From Salipaludibacillus sp. CUR1 (GTDB lineage Bacteria > Bacillota > Bacilli > Bacillales > Salisediminibacteriaceae): a DNA stretch of 64,000 nt. Below are positions 61,490 through 64,000 of the stretch, one piece after another. The position numbers and the translations under genes are program-made. Position 1 is the stretch's first letter, and each line of letters starts with the position of its first letter. The stretch spans positions 186,001 through 250,000 of the forward strand of contig NZ_JAIWPE010000094.1 of NCBI RefSeq assembly GCF_021028955.1. Direction: 5' to 3'. The notes under the pieces were generated by a model. It did no database searches. It worked only from the letters and a program-made list of their open reading frames with translations, and was not told the origin of the DNA.

Positions 61490-62716
61490 TTGTCTTCCCG
61501 TATGACAGGCAGTTTCCAGTTAATGAAATCGTTGAACCGGTCATTGATCTTAAATACGATTCGTGTAAATGGTGCTATTTCCAGGTCTGAAATAGCTAAA
61601 AAAACTAAGTTGACTCCTCCTACTGTTACTAACATTGTTAATGAATTAATTAAAGCTGACCTCGTCCTTGAAAGCAGGGCGGGGACGTCTAATGGAGGGC
61701 GGAAGCCTATCCTCCTGACGATTAATTCAAACAGCAGGTATATTATTGGTGTGGATGTGGGCGTGAAGAAAGTCCGGCTCGCCCTGACGAACCTCAATGC
61801 TGATATTTTGAAAAGGAAATTAGTAAAAATGCCCGATAGAGAATCGCTTACTGAAGAAAGTTTTCTTCAGTTTTTACAGGATATTATTCTTTCTTTTCTG
61901 GAGGAAATTGAAGAGGCCAAAGATAAACTTATTGGTCTTGGAGTAGCGATGCACGGGATTGTGGACCATGAAGCTGGTACAGCAGTCCACGCGCCAACTT
62001 TAAAGCTTGAGAACGTACCGGTTAAGCAAGTTTTGGAAGATCATTTTAATTTACCGGTAAGAGTTGAAAACGATGCTAAAGCATTAGCGTTAGGTGAAAA
62101 ATGGTTTGGAGCCGGGAAAGAAACCGATCATTTTGTCTGTTTAAATGTAGGCGAAGGGATCGGCAGCGGAATTATACTGCATGATGAACTCTTTCATGGA
62201 AGTGACGACCTTGCGGGAGAAATTGGTCATACATTGATAGATTTGAACGGACCGTTATGTTCCTGCGGCAATAAAGGCTGTTTTCAAATGCTCGCCTCAG
62301 GCCATGCATTAAAGGAAAGAGCCAGAGAAAGGGTTAAAGACGACAGGGAAACCCTTTTGAAAGAAAGATCGGGAAATGATCTGGAAGAGCTGGATGGCCA
62401 GCTAATATATGAATGCGCAAAAGACGGCGATGCAGTTGCTGCCGAAATTCTCGAAGAAACAGGAGAATACCTGGGGATCGGGCTGCTGAACATTATTCAT
62501 TTTCTCAATCCCCGAATGATTATTGTCGGCGGCGGTGTCTCGAAAGCCGGATCTTTCTTAATGGATCCAGTTCACAAGGTAATTAAAACGAGGGCATTAA
62601 GTAAACGCGCCCGGAATACGCGCATTGTTTTAAGTGAACTGGACGAAGAAGGCTCAGTTATAGGAGCGTGTACACTCGTCTTATCAGAACTTTTCAGCCA
62701 TGAGCATAGTGGATAA
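61490..62716 (+). CDS. ROK-family transcriptional regulator
   Basis: A 408-residue ROK repressor. N-terminal winged helix (RSEIAKKTKLTPPTVTNIVNEL); the sugar-kinase-like domain starts IIGVDVGVKKVRLALTNL; ROK zinc/substrate motif GEIGHTLIDLNGPLCSCGNKGCFQ. By place, 36 bases after galT, it should control the gal operon in response to galactose or a derivative. TTG start with AAGGGGG ahead. A strong palindromic terminator follows. Confidence 0.9.
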   Translation: MSSRMTGSFQLMKSLNRSLILNTIRVNGAISRSEIAKKTKLTPPTVTNIVNELIKADLVLESRAGTSNGGRKPILLTINSNSRYIIGVDVGVKKVRLALTNLNADILKRKLVKMPDRESLTEESFLQFLQDIILSFLEEIEEAKDKLIGLGVAMHGIVDHEAGTAVHAPTLKLENVPVKQVLEDHFNLPVRVENDAKALALGEKWFGAGKETDHFVCLNVGEGIGSGIILHDELFHGSDDLAGEIGHTLIDLNGPLCSCGNKGCFQMLASGHALKERARERVKDDRETLLKERSGNDLEELDGQLIYECAKDGDAVAAEILEETGEYLGIGLLNIIHFLNPRMIIVGGGVSKAGSFLMDPVHKVIKTRALSKRARNTRIVLSELDEEGSVIGACTLVLSELFSHEHSG

Positions 62717-62757
62717 CCAGAATCTGGGGGGTCTGTCCCCCCAGATTCTGGTTTTTT
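62715..62757 (+). terminator. Palindromic terminator of the gal operon (dispersed core variant)
   Basis: AACCAGAATCTGGGGGG-TCTGT-CCCCCCAGATTCTGGTT is a perfect 17-bp stem followed by TTTT. The loop and GGGG/CCCC core match the dispersed palindrome with one change (TCTGT for TCTGA). Confidence 0.85.
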
Positions 62758-62842
62758 ACTCTGCTTTCTAAAAGTTTACTGTTCGGTTAAAATAAGAGCA
62801 GGAGAGACATTTCAGAAATGAAATATAAAAGAGGTGGAGACG

Positions 62843-63616
62843 GTGAAAAATATACCAGAGATAAAAAATAAAATATTCGAAAGAACTCAGCTGGTAGTCA
62901 TTATTACGGACGCAGACCAGGAGGACAACCCGATTATTTATGCGAATAGAGGGTTTACTGAACTGACTGGGTATACAGAAGAAGAAGTATTGGGACAGAA
63001 CTGCCGTTTCCTGCAAGGGGAAGACACAGACCCGAAAGCGATAAAAAAGCTGAAGGACGCGGTTCGTAATTTTGAGGCGGCATCTATTGATATACTGAAT
63101 TATAAAAAAAATGGTGAACCATTCTGGAATCAGCTCCATATAGATCCAATTTATATCGAAGAAGATAATAAACGGTACTTTATTGGAATGCAAAAAGATA
63201 TTACCAGCTTTAAACACGCCCAGAAGCAGGTAGAGGAATATTACCGCGAAATAGAATTATTATCCACTCCGATTGTTCCCGTTGGAGAAGGTATCTCTGT
63301 CCTTCCTCTTATTGGTAATATAGATGGCGAACGCGTCGGCAATATTTTCGAGAAAGTGCTCCCTGTGTTAGCCAAGGAAAATGCCGAACATTTAATCCTG
63401 GATCTGTCTGGATTTACCAATATGGATGAAGAAGCGACTATAGGGATTTTTCAGCTAAGTGACCTGCTTAAATTAAAAGGGATTCAATTGATTATTACAG
63501 GAATTACACCCCAAATAGCCATGAAAACGAAAGAATTGGATATTAGCTCTGATAATTTCATTACTTTCAGGTCTGTAAGACAAGCCGTCGAATCTCTGGA
63601 AAGAAACGATATATAA
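62843..63616 (+). CDS. ytvA: YtvA-like LOV-STAS blue-light photoreceptor
   Basis: About 257 residues. The N-terminal LOV/PAS domain has GQNCRFLQGEDTDP with Cys54, the residue that forms the FMN adduct in light. A coiled linker (KHAQKQVEEYYREIELL) joins a STAS domain (VGEGISVLPLIGNIDGER, HLILDLSGFTNMDEEATIGIFQL). In B. subtilis YtvA acts in the stressosome and activates sigma-B. A GTG at 62834 is within the ribosome site; the GTG at 62843 has AGGTGGAG ahead. Confidence 0.93.
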   Translation: MKNIPEIKNKIFERTQLVVIITDADQEDNPIIYANRGFTELTGYTEEEVLGQNCRFLQGEDTDPKAIKKLKDAVRNFEAASIDILNYKKNGEPFWNQLHIDPIYIEEDNKRYFIGMQKDITSFKHAQKQVEEYYREIELLSTPIVPVGEGISVLPLIGNIDGERVGNIFEKVLPVLAKENAEHLILDLSGFTNMDEEATIGIFQLSDLLKLKGIQLIITGITPQIAMKTKELDISSDNFITFRSVRQAVESLERNDI

Positions 63617-63618
63617 AA

Positions 63619-63650
63619 AAGCGCTCCTGTCAGTTATGCAGGGGCGCTTC
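63619..63650. terminator. Terminator between convergent genes
   Basis: AAGCGCTCCTG pairs with CAGGGGCGCTT; A-rich on the left, TCAACGG on the right, so it serves the minus-strand gene better. Confidence 0.65.
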
Positions 63651-63655
63651 AACGG

Positions 63656-64000
63656 TTATTCAGTATCAGGTTCCTTTACAGCTAAAACAAGGAACAGGAT
63701 AAAACTTAAAGCCAGAACTGTGCCGCTTGCAATGTAGAAAATAAGCGAAAAGACATCCGGTAAGGGAATGGTATCAAGCATAAATACATACATTCCTGCG
63801 TTCAGACCAGCCGACCCGATAAGGGCACTCCAAACGTGAAGGGTCGTTAAGAGGCTTCTTTCGGGTTTATAAACTTTATAATAAATACTCCAGGAAAATA
63901 ATGAGAGCCAGCCGACCACCAGGACATGGGCGTGGACAGGACGCAAAGCATAAGAACCGGCTCCCGCCATGTGGGCTCCCATCATGACTCCAATAACCCC
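63656..64000 (-). CDS. Small cbb3-oxidase-subunit-I-like membrane protein (5' end cut off)
   Basis: The frame runs off the right edge (upstream codons read GVIGV before MMGAHMAG), so the start is missing; 114 residues are visible. Three or more membrane helices; the stretch LRPVHAHVLVVGWLSLFSWSIYYKVYKP resembles the small heme-copper-oxidase subunit I-like proteins of Bacilli, with the VHAH histidines. Role unknown, perhaps heme or NO related. Confidence 0.6.
   Translation of the reverse strand, partial: GVIGVMMGAHMAGAGSYALRPVHAHVLVVGWLSLFSWSIYYKVYKPERSLLTTLHVWSALIGSAGLNAGMYVFMLDTIPLPDVFSLIFYIASGTVLALSFILFLVLAVKEPDTE

Overview
The window is a chromosomal segment of a spore-forming, Gram-positive Bacillaceae, probably a halo- or alkaliphilic genus. 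The evidence is a GerA-type germinant receptor operon and a SpoVAF homologue, S-box, THI-box and two M-box riboswitches, AGGAGG-type ribosome binding sites with many TTG/GTG starts, strongly acidic surface proteins, and a pgsBCA/capBCAD poly-gamma-glutamate operon. No rRNA, tRNA, prophage, transposase or CRISPR array was seen. The two ends cut genes: a WYL regulator at the left and a small membrane heme-copper-oxidase-like protein at the right.

Layout. 1-5.6 kb: WYL regulator (5' end cut off), truncated hemoglobin with an FNR-type site, a gene-free stretch holding a probable large structured RNA on the minus strand, a CstB-like persulfide dioxygenase/sulfurtransferase, and modAB without modC. 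5.6-10.6 kb: pgsB-pgsC-pgsA-ggt. 10.8-12.3 kb: mqnB-mqnD of the futalosine menaquinone route. 12.5-20.1 kb: YdaT-like protein, CopA with a CsoR-type operator, a methyltransferase, thiW under a TPP riboswitch, a class F sortase next to its likely substrate (DUF4397, MPQTG signal), and a GyrI-like protein. 20.2-28.2 kb: S-box operon metI-metC-yitJ-metH. 28.3-35.5 kb: two 103-bp-period repeat arrays in opposite orientation flanking a gerB-gerA-gerC operon, ppaC and an SDR gene. 35.7-45 kb: MFS transporter, amino-acid ABC genes without an ATPase, TetR plus RND pump (YerO/SwrC-like), uppP and spoVAF. 45-49.3 kb: heme-degrading monooxygenase-like protein and magnesium genes: M-box/mgtC/soluble MgtE-like regulator, and M-box/mgtE. 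49.5-57.3 kb: murB, arsR with a frame-disrupted arsD, a GNAT enzyme, ferritin-like protein, YtaF-like membrane protein, azoreductase, YdjM-like protein, a GltS-like symporter and a coiled-coil lipoprotein. 57.3-64 kb: a 21-bp repeat, galK-galE-galT-ROK regulator, a LOV-STAS photoreceptor, and the cut-off membrane gene.

The non-coding DNA carries most of the unexplained structure: (i) the roughly 440-nt RNA candidate closed by a long terminal helix and ending in an intrinsic terminator; (ii) the inverted 103-bp arrays, which share the same outer end; (iii) an interspersed element of up to about 200 bp, three copies, whose end is a terminator-like hairpin; (iv) a GGGGTCTGACCCC-type palindrome present six times, once inside mqnD; (v) a hairpin that would hide the ydaT ribosome binding site. 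All functional calls are from reading translated sequence and motifs; no database search was run.
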